Source of the DNA: Siphonodentalium dalli
Lineage: Eukaryota; Mollusca; Scaphopoda; Gadilida; Siphonodentaliidae
Assembly (NCBI GenBank): GCA_032622095.1
Contig: CP136061.1
Span: 2,914,001-2,978,000 of the forward strand
Length of the DNA: 64,000 nt
Reading direction: 5' to 3'
Below are positions 24,640 through 37,005 of the stretch, piece after piece (positions within the stretch are counted from its first letter, which is position 1; the number at the start of each line of letters is the position of its first letter). Position numbers and translations under genes: made by a program. The notes beneath the pieces are model-generated. The model worked only from the letters and a program-made list of their open reading frames with translations, was not told the DNA's origin and did no database searches.

Positions 24640-25093
24640 GGAGAAGTCAGCCCCGCGCAAAGTCGGCCCCATACGAAGACGGCCCCCATGCGAAGTCGGC
24701 CCCAGATATAGGCAGAATAGCCCAATTGCACGATATGGCTATTATACCGATAGTGGCACAATAATATTATCCCCTTATTATGCCGCTAGTGTACAATTTT
24801 TGTGACGTCATTTTGTCGGCAGAATAGCGGCATAATAAGAATACACCCTTATTCTGCCGCTAGCCTTTACCATGATTTTATAAGTCAGCTACTACGATGG
24901 ATCGCAGAGATTTCAGCACCCATCACTGACAGCGACGACGACGTTGTTTGAACTTGTTAATTTAATTTATTATCATATTGTCATTATTATTATTATCAGT
25001 TTCATAATTATATTTGGGGCCGACTTCTCTGGGGCCGACTTCGCGTGGGAGCGTCTTCGCATGGGACCGACTTCGCGCGGGACCGACTTCTCC
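24640..25093. repeat. Foldback with GAAGTCGGCCCC repeats, inserted in the SINE region
   Basis: Arms of about 74 bp at 24640-24713 and 25020-25093 are inverse: GGAGAAGTCAGCCCCGCGC and AAGTCGGCCCC on the left mirror CCGACTTCGCGCGGGACC and GACTTCTCC on the right. Each arm has four spaced GAAGTCGGCCCC-type units. The loop carries a second set of facing motifs (TTATGCCGCTAG, GCGGCATAATAAG, TTATTCTGCCGCTAG). CATTCGAG occurs just outside both ends, near 24626 and 25100, a possible but displaced duplication. Confidence 0.6.
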
Positions 25094-25475
25094 TGTATTC
25101 CATTCGAGATCACTGAATTAAGATCCGAATGCAAAATGCCGACTTCCCCCATTACAACACTTGTCCAGGTATGTTGTGAGTCGTGGGTGCGCTGTCCAAT
25201 CAGGCACGGACATTAATGGCTGACCCGTGTGGCGTGTACACGACTCGGTGTGTGCACGTTAAAGAACGCTACTGGAGTCACCACAGGGTTATAAAGTCAC
25301 TCGGCCGTGGTGGCACCTGGACCAGTGCGTCTACAACCAGAATTGGTTCCTGCACTGTAATATCTACAGATACAGAAATTCAACAATGCCTACAGGCTCC
25401 AGCTGTCCTGTCCAGTCCAGAGTGCAATAAATTGAATTATCATGTCACTAACACTAACACTCATAACAGTAACAC
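25094..25475 (+). mobile_element. Probable SINE/LINE-tail segment
   Basis: Contains GTGTGCACGTTAAAGAACGC, GGTGGCACCTGGACCAGTGC and AATTGGTTCCTGCACTG. The GCACGTTAAAGAAC box is common in repetitive DNA of marine invertebrates. Together with the tRNA-like head at 24495 it probably formed one SINE of about 500 bp before the foldback inserted. The assignment relies on motif resemblance only. Confidence 0.35.
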
Positions 25476-26077
25476 ATTTTACAGTTTACACACATGATGT
25501 CATGAAATTGAATACACTTAACATTGAATTGACTGGTCTTCGTGTACCTATGGTACACAATAATCCATAAAATCATCAAAGAAACATTACAACAACATTC
25601 ATTGTTGCAAATTTCATGAAACACAGATTAATCACTCGTTCAATTTCATTCATGTCGGCCTTGACCTTGTAGTGGAGAGATGGTACACGCTATAAAGTGT
25701 TTGTTGACGCCGATGCCGGCTCTAAATAAAAGTGTAATGTCGCGTTTCTTCGTTGTTTCTCAGTGGATGTGAATGCGATTTGGTACATGTATGTGTGTCC
25801 GAGTTTTGTTTTTTAATTTACAAATTTCGCGTAGAAGATTTGTTTACAATCGAGATGGCTAATCACACACTGTGCCACGGTAATATTTCACCGAATGACA
25901 TGTTATCAAACTAGAAAGGCTGTGATTAATCCTCGATTAATCTAATATCCTAATGATTTTTATCAGATGAAATTAATCATCGATAAGAACGGAGTATCTA
26001 GAACCTGGGAATTAATTTGGTCAGTTGTTGTTGTCTGAATATTCCTCCGTTATATCTGAGCACCCTGTAGTTTCTGC
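25476..26077. other. No gene seen
   Basis: Unassigned sequence with no recognisable coding or structural motif. Confidence 0.35.
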
Positions 26078-26235
26078 TGGATTCTGCGCAGTAACCTCCC
26101 GGAAGTCACGTGTGAAATTTACAAAAAAAGCATACACGGTATTTTCCCTCTTGGTATAGAAATATAGAAAAAATATATGACGTCATAATTCACATGCATT
26201 TAGGTATAAACACCCACTGGGGTGGTTGCTATAAC
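26078..26235 (+). repeat. Dispersed repeat R1, truncated copy
   Basis: Carries the right-hand 160 bp of R1, from TTCTGCGCAGTAACCTCCCG through TGACGTCA to GGTGGTTGCTATA, about 90 percent identical by eye to 10620-10770. It is immediately followed by repeat R2. Confidence 0.7.
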
Positions 26236-26590
26236 GTTTAACTTTTTACAAGGTGGTTGTAGTGTTTTGGCTCGGATTGTCAGTGGCTTCAAAGCACTGT
26301 GCATGGAGTTATGATCTACAATGGAGAGTAACTTCTGTACTGTGCTCATAGCTTATACTGTCAATTAGGCGCAAAACAGGAGAAAACATTTCCCACCTGT
26401 TTGAAAGAAATATGTTTGTTTAACCTTTGTGTATTTATTTAATGGCAATTTTTAATTTATTTACCAGCATCGGTATGCTTGAATGACTCCTCAGCGTAAC
26501 ATTTCAATCAGCCCTCAAGGCAAGCACAGATGGGTGACTCACAATTAATGTTCACCGACTTGAAGGACAGTGAAAGAAAGTTATTTATTC
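26235..26590 (+). repeat. Dispersed repeat R2, second copy
   Basis: Matches 18035-18460 but with a single copy of the GCTTCAAAGCACTGTGCATG segment. It ends at GACAGTGAAAGAAAGTT. Confidence 0.65.
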
Positions 26591-26711
26591 CACTGGGCCC
26601 TTGCCAAATACATTTAAATAAATATATATACACCACCCATGACCACACAGCTAACGCATGTATGCATAATTTTACACACACCCATAACAATACAGTTATA
26701 CAAGTTATTGA

Positions 26712-26730
26712 CGCACACACACACACACAC
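26712..26730. repeat. (CA)n microsatellite
   Basis: Nine or so CA dinucleotides, preceded by diffuse ACACAC-rich sequence from about 26660. Confidence 0.8.
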
Positions 26731-27780
26731 ATGTACACCATTTCAAAATATGGCACTTTTGTCCGGCAGTCGTGATACGATAGATGTGTATTTCGCTGAT
26801 ACATCACACTATATCAAGGAACGACAACTGTATCAAAAGCCGTCGTTTGGTATGTCGGATAACTTTTAGAGTTTCCTCGCTTTCATCAGGACTTATCAGA
26901 TTTCAAAGACAACTGTTTCGTTTTGTCGGGGGCTCCAAAACTAGTCAAACGCAAACTTATCTTTCAACATTATGTTGACGGATGATTAGCTGTAGTCAAC
27001 ATTGATCTTAAAACGAAAGCATTTCGTCTGAATCATAAAATTTGACAAGTTATTTATTCCTTAGACGACAATAAATGGTTATGTTTCGCCCGATATCGGA
27101 TCCGCGTGCAGCTAAGGAATTATAATCCGAATTTATTTCTCGAATTCTGCATTGCACACAATGACCCACTCCCCATTCTGCAAGTCCTGTTACAAATTGT
27201 ACGTTCCATAGATTTTGAAAATATTGATCACATTAAGATGAAAACATGATTATAACCATACATAAAGCTAAATGTGTTCCTAAAGTGGAATTGCCGTTTC
27301 CATAGTGCCCTTTGCGCGAGTCTGGTAATATAACTGTTGCGTCGCAGTTTAATGGGACCATTTGGAAGACGTGTATGGATCATTTCTCACAACACCATAT
27401 TATGCTAAAGTTTTTTATGCTCTGTAGACATCCACCGAACACATAAATGCGTTTTGCTATGAAGCGTAACTAGTGTATCATCGCTTTTAACATTGTAAAT
27501 TCTTGAGATTTATCCGAAACGCTCTTTAGGAACTTTTGGTCAAATTAGAGTGGCCCGCTCTCCATATAATCCAGATTAATTTTAGTCTCAAGTTTAGATA
27601 AGTTTAATTGGCAAAAAACATCCTTATAAGGACAGTGTGCATAACTAATAACATATAATTGTACATTGTGTATTGAACAGTATAATAAATGATATTAATA
27701 TAAGATCAAGCTGAATAAGCAATGGATCATCTATTCTGTATTTGTTCATTGATTTATGATACGATGCTCATCACGTGCGG
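26731..27780. other. No gene seen
   Basis: Unassigned AT-rich sequence between the CA repeat and the LINE relic. Confidence 0.35.
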
Positions 27781-27784
27781 AGAA

Positions 27785-28427
27785 TAATCTTCGGATCATA
27801 TGACAAATTGAATTGCATGTATTTGAAACATTGTTGAATAAGAGTTTGACAAGCTGTTCAGTTTGGGTCATGCTTTCAAAGTCTGAGAACTGTGTCTGCA
27901 TCAGGTTTGTGAGCTCGAGACGGTGTGTGCGGTAAGCGCTGCCAACGTATGATTAATTATTCGCAGTCTAGTGAAAACGATTATATTTTCTATTGATGTT
28001 GTGTGAAGAAGATAAGGTTATATTTCGTACTTAAGTTTGAAAAGTCGGTATGTTCGTAACTTATTACTTCCCGTTTTTGAATATATATAATAATCTTCAA
28101 TAAGATTTCTTTTGAATTGACTCAGTACGGGACCAGCGTTTTGGAGGGCCGCAATATTCCACCCCAGTGATTCTGCCGTTTTAAAGATTGATTTCCTAAC
28201 CGATGCCACCTGTTGTTCCAACGCAGCACTGCGGGGAAGATTACAGTCCGACCGTGACAGTAACATAATCACATATGATGAAAGTCTGCATGCCACATCA
28301 ATGAATAATGGGTGGCTCCCTAACTCAGCGCGGACAGCGTTGTTCAAAGAACATTTACCGACTCCGAGTAACCGTTTACAGTATTTTAAGTGTACATTTT
28401 CACATGGCAGGCGGTCGTGATTTTTAA
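27785..28427 (-). pseudogene. Non-LTR retrotransposon relic, C-terminal part
   Basis: Minus-strand translation from 28427 downwards reads through KNHDRLPCENVHLKYCKRLL, then GVGKCSLNNAVRAELG and HPLFIDVACR. After a stop near 28018 and frame changes it continues with DFESMTQTEQLVKLLFNN and a Cys/His-poor tail. This is the post-reverse-transcriptase region typical of many invertebrate LINE polyproteins (clade not resolved). The upstream part of the same protein is at 41833-42040; the 13.4 kb element between them split it. Stops and shifts make it dead. Confidence 0.55.
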
Positions 28428-29697
28428 GGGATCTACTAAAAGACGGGACGGGACGATTTTCCGGGACGGGACGGAACGATTTGTCTAAAAGACGGGACGG
28501 GACAGAACGAATATTTAAAAGTCATTTTATTCGGAAATGAAAGAGTTTAGAGGCACAAACATGGTCTCAACTTGTTTATTGGTATCTACTCTATACGAAT
28601 GTGATGTTTTCCCGATATAATTGAGCGTATGCTGAACGGTGAGCGTTCGAATAACGAAGCGTCGAAATTAGGGAAATTTATCACTTCTGGGACGATAATC
28701 TAAACACTAAAAGTCATATTTCGTTTACATTTTCATGTCTGGGTGACGGATTATTGCAGAAAATGTTTGTCTAATATATACTAAATAGTAAAATAGAAGT
28801 TTGCACTTGCTTTCTGCTGACAAAAGTAGTGTTTTTATCCACGGGACGATGACATCCGCATTCTTGAAAAATCTGCATTCCGCCGAACGAAAATCTTCGA
28901 AAATCTTAACAGAAAAACTAGCATTATGTTCACATTTTCATGTTTGGGTGACGGATTATTGCAGAAAATGTTAGTCTAATATATACTAAATAGTAAAATA
29001 GAAGTTTGAACTTGTTTTCTGCTTGTAAAAGTAGTGTTTTTATCCACGTGACGATGACACATCCATTCTTGAAAAATCTCCATTCCGCCGAACGAAAATC
29101 GTCGAAAATCTTAAAAGTAACTCTCGCATTTCGTTCACATTTTCATGTTTGGGTGACGGATTTTTGCAGAAAATGTTAGGCTAATATATACTAAATAGTA
29201 AAATAGAAGTTTGCACTTGTTTTCTGCTGGAAAAAGTAGTGTTTTTATCGACGGGACGATGACACCTCCATTCTTGAAAAATCTCCATTCCGCCGAACGA
29301 AAATCTTCGAAAATCTTAACAGAGAAACTGGCATTAAGGTTCACATTTTCATGTTTGGGTGACGGATTATTGCAGAAAATGTTAGTCTAATATATACTAA
29401 ATAGTAAAATAGAAGTTTGAACTTGTTTTCTGCTGGTAAAAGTAGTGTTTTTATCCACGGGACGATGACAAATCCATTCTTGAAAAATCTCCATTCCGCC
29501 GAACGAAAATCGTCGAAAATCTTAACAGAAAAACTAGCATTTCGTTCACATTTTCATGGTTGGGTGACCGATTTTTGCAGAAAATGTTAGTCTAATATAT
29601 ACTAAATAGTTAAATAGAAGTTTGCACTTGTTTTCTGCTGGTAAAAGTAGTGTTTTTATCGACGGGACGATGACATCCGCATTCTTGAAAAATCGGG
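28428..29697. repeat. Left TIR with ~205 bp sub-repeats
   Basis: Starts with repeated GGGACGGGACG motifs (28442-28508), then a unique 200 bp block and about five tandem units of 203-207 bp. Each unit carries ATTTTCATGTTTGGGTGACG, TGCAGAAAATGTTAGTCTAA, ATACTAAATAGTAAAATAGA, TATCCACGGGACGATGACA and CATTCCGCCGAACGAAAAT. The same blocks appear inverted at 32795-33261 and 40818-41832. Confidence 0.8.
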
Positions 29698-29854
29698 AAC
29701 TACTATTTCACTGATCAGTAAACTGAATCAGTAGAATATGCTAAAACACTGAATGATGTCGATCGATATATCACTATAGTCGGCAAATCTGAACACTAAA
29801 AGCTATATTTCGTTCACATTTTGATGTTTAGGTGTATGGGCATGCAGCCAAATT

Positions 29855-30415
29855 AACATATACTCAAATATTTGGAGATATCTCTAAATATTTGAAGATA
29901 TCTCTAAATGATTTGGAGATATCTCTAAATATTTGTAGATATCTCTAAATATTTGGAGATATCTCTAAATATTTGGAGATATCTCTAATTATTTGGAGAT
30001 ATCTCTAAATCGGTACATATCTATAATTGGATTTGAGATTAACCTTATCTCTAAATCAATTAGAGATATCTTTAAATCCCCAAATCATTTGAAGATATCT
30101 CTAAATCCTTTGAAGATATCTCTAATTCATTTAAGGATATGTTCTATTTGAACATATCCGCAATAAAAACCTTTTTCTGTAATTCGATTTGAAGTTATCT
30201 CTAAATATTTGGAGATATCTCTAAATCGACATATCCACAATTGAGCATATCCATAATTAAGTACTTCTCCATAATTCGATTTGAAGATATCTCTAAATAT
30301 TTGAAGATATCTCTAAATATTTGAAGATATCTCTAAATAATTGGAGATATCTCCAAATGAATTAGAGATATCTCCAAATAGAATTGTAGATATCTCTAAA
30401 TCGACATATCCACAA
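29855..30415. repeat. GAGATATCTC palindrome array, 20 bp period
   Basis: About 17 copies of the palindrome GAGATATCTC, mostly in the 20 bp unit GGAGATATCTCTAAATATTT, with GACATATCCACAATT-type spacers. AAATATTT between palindromes is itself self-complementary, so the array is palindromic in two registers. It lies just inside the left TIR of the composite element. Confidence 0.8.
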
Positions 30416-31734
30416 TTACAATTTGAAATGAACATAAAACATATAATAATAATAAATTGTCCCCGCCAATTCCTTTGTGATTCATTGTTTGATTACACAA
30501 GTTGTCCCGCTCTCATTGTTTGGATACAATGAGCGCGATCCTCTGCATAACCTTCGGGAATGACTTTGTTTCAGTCGATCTTGATGCGAGACGATGTCTA
30601 GTCGTCATGTATAGCCCATCTGTGGGCGATATTTTTAGACGCCGAAGTCAAGTTGCCACGCAGTCGTCAATGACGCTTCGTTTACATAACACGAATCGTG
30701 GAAAAGTGGCCATGGACATTTTAATATGTATGAATCAGAAATTGTGTTGAGCCAATATTGTTATCACCACATATGAACTGGTTCCATTAACATAACTATT
30801 GACAATGTAATGATGGGTAAATATTGGATAACCGTTGAACAGTTTAACTTAATTTCTTGTGCGTTTGTAGTGCACGTGGTGCTCTACCAATCACTGGGTC
30901 CGAATTTGTCGCCCAATTCCGAAATACCCGATTTCGACTAGCGTGTGCCAAATGGGGCTCTACTTCAAATCACGGACTCATAAAAAAGTGCATGCATCAT
31001 AAATTCATATCCGCAATTCTAAGTATGCGTACATGTATGTACATGTATTTAAGTGCCGAATGCTATTATACACACGAATAGTGATACTCAACTACAAGTA
31101 ATTTATGTGAAAATAAAAATAAAATAACAAAAATCTTGGAAGGAGCTAAAAGTAAATCGAACAATATATTTATATACAACTGTGTGTAGTCTGTATAATT
31201 ATATGTATGCCTACCATGCACACTACGGCGTAGTCAGCCTATATTCATGAGTGACACGGTGACATGTATGTGGTGGGTTAGTTAGAGGTGATCCCATTTC
31301 TCACTCCAAATATTGAACCAAAGTTTAGTTAAAACTTTCAACAGTTGTAAATCTATATGCCTGCCTTTTGACCAGTTGACATACTGATGCACTCTACCAC
31401 ACTGACTCTCATATTTTTTTCTGCATCTCACGAATTGCTCTTTATCATAGTGGGCCTGAATACCCACATATCATGATGGTTCATCTCAGTTCCGTCTCAA
31501 ATTTCTGCCCAATTCTTTTCAATAATATGGCCAGAATCACAAAAGAGCTTCCTTGCAAAATTCCATACTGCAACTTTAAAATGAATTTGTCATGCCCCAT
31601 ACGGAACTGGAACAATTATAATAGAACGTATTTGTCAGTCAATTAACTAATACGTACAATAACCAAGTGAGTCACAATTTGCTATCTTTTTTTGGATAAC
31701 GCAGAGAATAATGTTCGGGATATGTTAACTTTTA
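30416..31734. other. Interior of the composite element, no recognised gene
   Basis: Two short frames, 30502-30750 (+) and 31282-31467 (-), look less compositionally biased than the surroundings but match no family I know. This is the only non-repetitive interior of the composite element and so the place to look for a decayed transposase or captured exon. Confidence 0.3.
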
Positions 31735-32660
31735 ACTTTTTACAAGTTTGGTTGCCATTTTGGAAGCCACCTTGAGCTTTTTAGTCTTTAATCACCACAG
31801 TGTGGCACACTTAAGATAGACCAAAACAATAAACACCTTTGATACCAAAGATAGTTGCATTTTACATGAACAAATGGTCGAACCCTGAAAAGTTAATTTT
31901 TGCCAATATTTTTGTCAAGTTTGTGACAGAAAAATCCCATATTTCTGGTGATGTCAGTGGTGACAATAGTAAAAATGATTCATGGTGCATTAGACATGTT
32001 AGTATGCAATGTATAGAATACAGATTAGCCAATTGTATACATCAACCACAACTTCTAAGCGATTGCACCCTGGGGCAATATTTACCATTTTCCATATTTT
32101 GGCGGCCATTTTCGCAGCCATTTTGAGCCAAGGTAAGATTTTTGGTTCCAGAGAGTTGGAATATTCATTGGTAATGATATGCCTCACTTACATTACAATG
32201 TTCTTTTCATTTCTTGATGAAATATGACTAGAATCCCAATTGTGATTTTTTGTAAAATGTTGTACCGCGTTCTGTAAAATCGAATTTTTGAGGGATCAGA
32301 AGGGGTTAGGACCCTAATAGTTGCACATTTAATTGCTCCAATGATCAGTTAATATACAAAACACTAAATAAAGTCGTATTACTCAACCAGTTCCAAACAG
32401 CATGAATTGATCTAGAAGATATTTGTGAAAAAATGTCATATTTTAAACTTCCGGCGGCCATTTTGGCGGCCATCATAGATAGTGAGTTTCAATTTTGTCC
32501 CAAAAAAGTGTCATTATGTCTTAGCTTCACGAAAATATATACATTTGTATACATTTTACAAGATTTTCCCGCGTTAATTTGCATAAAACTGATCAAGTTC
32601 TGGTCTGAAAAACGGCGGCCATGATGGACGCCATCTTGTCTGGAGTCTACACGGCCACTT
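31735..32660. repeat. Diffuse repeats with GCGGCCATTTTGGCGGCC boxes
   Basis: GGCGGCCATTTT-type boxes recur near 31750, 32100, 32453 and 32612, spaced about 350 bp at first, each followed by AAGATTTTTGG- or AGTTTC-like sequence. These look like decayed tandem units of a ~350 bp repeat. No gene is evident. Confidence 0.4.
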
Positions 32661-32794
32661 TTTTTTCTTGTTAACATTGCTTAAAAGTTGAAGGACATAA
32701 TAAGGAACAAAATGAGTGGGGTGAAGTTAAGTCCCAGGGGGGTACAAGGGTATCCCTATTAGCTCCCGGACTAAATACAGGAAGAAAACATCAT

Positions 32795-33261
32795 GTGGCC
32801 GCCCTACATTTTCGTTCGGCGGAATGGAGATTTTTCAAGAATGGATGTGTCATCGTCCCGTGGATAAAAACACTACTTTTACCAGCAGAAAACAAGTTCA
32901 AACTTCTATTTTACTATTTAGTATATATTAGACTAACATTTTCTGCAATAATCCGTCACCCAAACATGAAAATGTAAACATAATGCTAGTTTTTCTGTTA
33001 AGATTTTCGACGATTTTCGTTCGGCGGAATGGAGATTTTTCAAGAATGGAGGTGTCATCGTCCCGTCGATAAAAAACACTACTTTTACCATAAGAAAACA
33101 AGTTCAAACTTCTATTTTACTATTTAGTATATATTAGACTAACATTTTCTGCAATAACCGTCACCCAAACATGAAAATGTGAACATAATGCTAGTTTTTC
33201 TGTTAAGATTTTCGAAGATTTTCGTTCGGCGGAATGCAGATTTTTCAAGAATGCGGATGTC
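32795..33261. repeat. Right TIR array, inner piece
   Basis: Two and a bit inverse ~205 bp units (CATCGTCCCGTCGATAAAAA, ATTTAGTATATATTAGACTA, TCACCCAAACATGAAAATGT). The array breaks after GCGGATGTC at 33261, where the LINE begins, and resumes with ATCGTCCCG at 40818. GCGGATGTCATCGTCCCG occurs uninterrupted near 41401, showing the empty site. Confidence 0.8.
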
Positions 33262-33310
33262 TGTATCTCTGTATCTGTAGTTGTTACGTCATAGTGACCA
33301 AAGCTGGCTT

Positions 33311-34801
33311 TTACAGGACGGTGTGAGGAGCGCTATTTTGTTCTCCTAGAGCCGCCTTGAATGTTTCTAGGTCGGCGGCATTGACCGTGCTGTTGTCCAG
33401 TTTGTTCCAGTCAAGTACAGTCCTCGGAAAGAAGGAATATCCGTATTGGTTTGTGTTTGTATGAATTGGTTCGTAGGCACTTTCGTTATTTGTGGTTAAT
33501 TTCTCCACGATGTTGTCACTAACAAAGTCCTTGAATTTTGTGGGTTTCTTTTTCCTCTTTGGGCGGTAGTTTCTTAGGTAGTGTTCGGAGTTGATGCCCA
33601 GGGCTGATCCCTTAACCACTTTGTAAAATACATGTAGTGTCAGTCTCTGTTCCTTTCTTCTTGCTTCTATGGATGGTAGTTGAAGTTCACTGAGCATTGA
33701 TGTTACACAGCCTTTCTCTCTCGTTCGGTAGTCCTGTTTTATAAATCTTGCTGCTTTGCGTTGCACCTTCTCCAGTTTTGTCTTGTCCTTTTCATAGTGT
33801 GGATCCCAGATTGTTGCTACATACTCTAGCTGAGGGCGGACTAATGCTATGTATGCCGTTTTTCTAAGATCCATTTGGCAGTACCTGAGATTTCGCCGGA
33901 GGAAGCCGAGGGTGGAGTTTGCCTTCTTCGTGGTGGACTCGATGTGGTGCTGCCACTGCATGTCATTGGAGAATTGGACGCCAAGGTACGGGTTGTTTGT
34001 GACTTCTTGGAGTATCTGCCCTGCTAGTTGGTAAAATCTTTGTGTCTTCTGCTTTAGGCTCATAATGTAGCACTTAGTTGGATTAAAGCGCATCCCCCAT
34101 TTGGTGGCCCATGATTCCAGTTTGCGTAGATCTTGTTGCAATATTTCGTGGTCTTCGTAGGTGTTTATCTGGCGGTACAGGAGGCAGTCACCTGCGAATA
34201 GGCGGACATGTGATGTTACTGTGTCCGGTAGGTCATTTTTGTGGCAGAGAAAAAGCGGCGGTCCCAATACAACTCCCTGTGGTACTCCCGATAGCACGTC
34301 AACTTCTTCTGAGTAGTATCCCTCGAGTGCAACTATCATCTTTCTTTCTTTCAGAAAGGATGCTAGCTATCTGTTGACCGGGCCTGTGATACCGTAGTGA
34401 TTTAGTTTGGTCTGTCATGTGGCACAGTGTCGAAAGCGTTGGAGAAATCAAGGATGGCCACGTCGATCTGCTTCTTGTTGTCCAATAATTGTAAGATGTC
34501 TTGTGTTGTCACTGCTAGTTGTGTTTCGCAGGAATATCCCCTTCGAAAGCCATGGTTTAGCTTTGTTAGTATGTTGTGCTTCTCCAGATGTTCATGGATA
34601 TGGCGGCATATGAGATGTTCTAGTAGCTTGCACGGTACTGATGTTAGGGACACAGGACGATAGTTTTTCGCTTGATGTCGGTCTCCTTTTTTGTAAACTG
34701 AGGCTATGTTGGCGCTGCGCCAGTCCCTTGTCAATGTGCCTGTGTCTAATGATAGTTGGAATATGAGCCTGAAGGCAGGTGCCAGTTGTTTTGAATACTT
34801 C
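33311..34801 (-). pseudogene. LINE reverse transcriptase, palm to C-terminus (broken)
   Basis: Minus strand. From 34801: KKYSKQLAPAF, then TRDWRSANIASVYKKGD, NYRPVSLTSVPCKLLEHLI (RT fingers) and FSNAFDTVPHD (palm, first Asp). After a frame change near 34410 and an in-frame TAG near 34372 it continues with SGVPQGVVLGPPLF and the catalytic box, which reads LFAGD instead of LFADD, so a metal-binding Asp is lost. Downstream are PYLGVQFSNDMQWQHHI, TLGFLRRNL, LVRPQLEYVATIWDP and VQRKAARFI, the thumb and connection typical of CR1-like LINEs. It ends at 33311. The relic is enzymatically dead. Confidence 0.8.
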
Positions 34802-34803
34802 TT

Positions 34804-35582
34804 TACACTCTCAAATAAAGCAATTGATTTAGGTACCCCATGGAACCTAAAGCCGCGATAGTACCAGACAGTTTGGTACTATAAGCCTTTAGAGCCTTTT
34901 TAGCGTTATAGAACCACATGAGTTGGTACTCGTTGGCTCCATGCTGATTGGGTGAGACCGTGGGTGTGTCAATATCGAGTGCCGTGTGCAAACGATTAAA
35001 TTAAAGTGAAAAATGGCCGCCCGTCGACTCGCGGTTGTAGATCTGTAGGATTATTTCATTTAGCACTATGCAAGGGAGTCTTTGTGGTTTTGTACTTAAT
35101 TGGATGTTTAAACGCGGCAGCATAATTTGGAATGTAACATGTCACATTGTTAAATTTGCCGGTATCAGGGCTGTTTTGTTCTCTGGAGTATCAAATTGCT
35201 GGATCTATGCGTAGTACCTAAATACTTCAGAGTACCTGTCTTGATATTTTGGTACTTCAGATAATATATAGGGTGTATCATGAAAGCATCTATTTCTTGG
35301 CACCTCATATCGTGAGCGTCATGGCTTGGGTGACATAAATGCGGGGTGGGTATTATATGCACAATGCCCGGGTAGAACTTAAATAATTATTAGGTAATCC
35401 AGAGTACCAACAATTTGGTACTCTAGAGTACCAAGAAGTTGGTACTCCAGAGTACCAAACAATTTGGTACTCTAGAGTACCTAAACTTTTGGTACTCCAG
35501 AGTACCAAAAAGTTGGTACTCCCCCTGGGACAAAGCTTAGTACCTACGTAGGTACTCTGAAGAACCTATATTTTTAAGAGTG
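34804..35582. mobile_element. TA-target palindromic element, short copy (779 bp)
   Basis: Ends CACTCTCAAATAAAGC and, inverted, CACTCTTAAAAATATAGG. TA dinucleotides flank it at 34802-34803 and 35583-35584. Deleting the element plus one TA restores the LINE frame (PDGIPNSIL followed by KKYSKQ). The TA duplication with short TIRs fits the Tc1/mariner group or a similar TA-specific superfamily, but no transposase is present. Facing GTACTCTAGAGTAC and GTACTCCAGAGTAC palindromes cluster at 35400-35560. It is homologous, in inverse orientation, to the ends of 36170-40045. Confidence 0.75.
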
Positions 35583-36167
35583 TAGGATAGAGTTTGGGAT
35601 ACCGTCTGGGCCCGAAGCTTTGGATGAGGTTAATCTCTTCAGCAGAGCTTCCACGCCATTCACTGTCACTGTCAGTTTGCCGATGTTTTCGCATTTGGGT
35701 TGAAGATCAGGAAGTGGTGGTTGGTTCTTGGTGAATACTGACTGGAACTGCTTTACCAGGATTTCTGCTTTGCCTTTTGGGTCGTCAATCAGCTTGCCTT
35801 GTGATTTCAATGGCGACACTCCGGTGTTATCTTGTTTTCTGCTCTTGATGTATCTCCAGAATGGTTTCGTCGACTTTTGTTCTAAACCTTCTTTAATCTT
35901 AGCGTTGATGTAATCCCACTCAGCCTTCCTCATTTCCCATTTACATTCTTTCCGCATGGCTCGATAGTTGGTCCATTTGTTGTTCTTCTTTGCCTGTGTA
36001 TATAGGCGCTGTTTCTTACGTAGCAATTTCTTGATCTTATAGTTTACCCATGGAGTGTTCTGCTTTGGTGATATCAGCTTAGAGGGTATGTGTTGGTTCA
36101 TAGATCTGGGTATGCCCTCCTTCAGATGTTTCCACATATCCTCCACGGTTGCACTATTTAGCGTACG
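35574..36167 (-). pseudogene. LINE linker and N-terminal RT segment
   Basis: Minus strand, 36167 to 35585: RTLNSATVEDMWKHLKEG, then KQNTPWVNYKIKKLLRKKQ, KPFWRYIKSRKQDNTGVSP and SSKASGPDGIPNSIL (start of the RT domain). The stretch is open from junction to junction. It is joined upstream to the endonuclease piece at 40048 and downstream to the RT piece at 34801 once the two TA-target elements are removed. Confidence 0.8.
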
Positions 36168-37005
36168 TACACTCTTAAAAAATAGGTACTTCAGAGTACC
36201 TACGTATGTACTAAGCTTTGTCCCAGGGGGAGTACCAACTGTCTGGTACTCTGGGGTACCAAAAGTGGTACTCTGGAGTACCAAAAGTTTAGGTACTCTG
36301 GAGTACCAAAAGTTTAGGTACTCTGGAGTACCAAAAGTGGTACTCTGGAGTACCAAAAGTGGTACTCTGGAGTACCAAAAGTTTAGGTACTCTAGAGTAC
36401 CAAAATGATTGGTACTCTGAATTACCTTATAAATATTTAGATTCTATCCGGGCATTGTGCATATAATACCCACTCTGCCTTTATGTCACCGAATTCATGA
36501 CGCACACGACATGAAGTACCAAGAAATACACGCTTTCTTGACACACCCATTATATTATATGAAGTACCGAATATAAAGACAGGTACTCTGAAGTATTTAG
36601 GTACTATGCATAGTACCTAGCAATTTGGTACTCCAAAGTACCAAACATATAGGTACTAAGTGGAGAACCTGCCCAGATACCAAGCACTCGAAATTACGAA
36701 ACATGGCCGACGGCAAATTTAACAATGTGGCAATTTAGATTCCGAATGAAGCTATGGCGTTTAAACATTGAATAAAGTACAAAACCACTCCATTACATAG
36801 TGATAATGAAATAATCCGAATTATACATGCATTACTTTTATTAGTATAGAACCTTGATCGTGATTTTGTACTTAAATCAAAGTTTAAGATCTCGATTTCA
36901 GGATTCCCTGTTCCCTGCATGTGTAGTAAAATTGGTCTAAATGTCCAAAAATTATTTCTTAATTTGTGTGCAATAATATTAAGTAAACATAAATCAAACA
37001 TCTTG

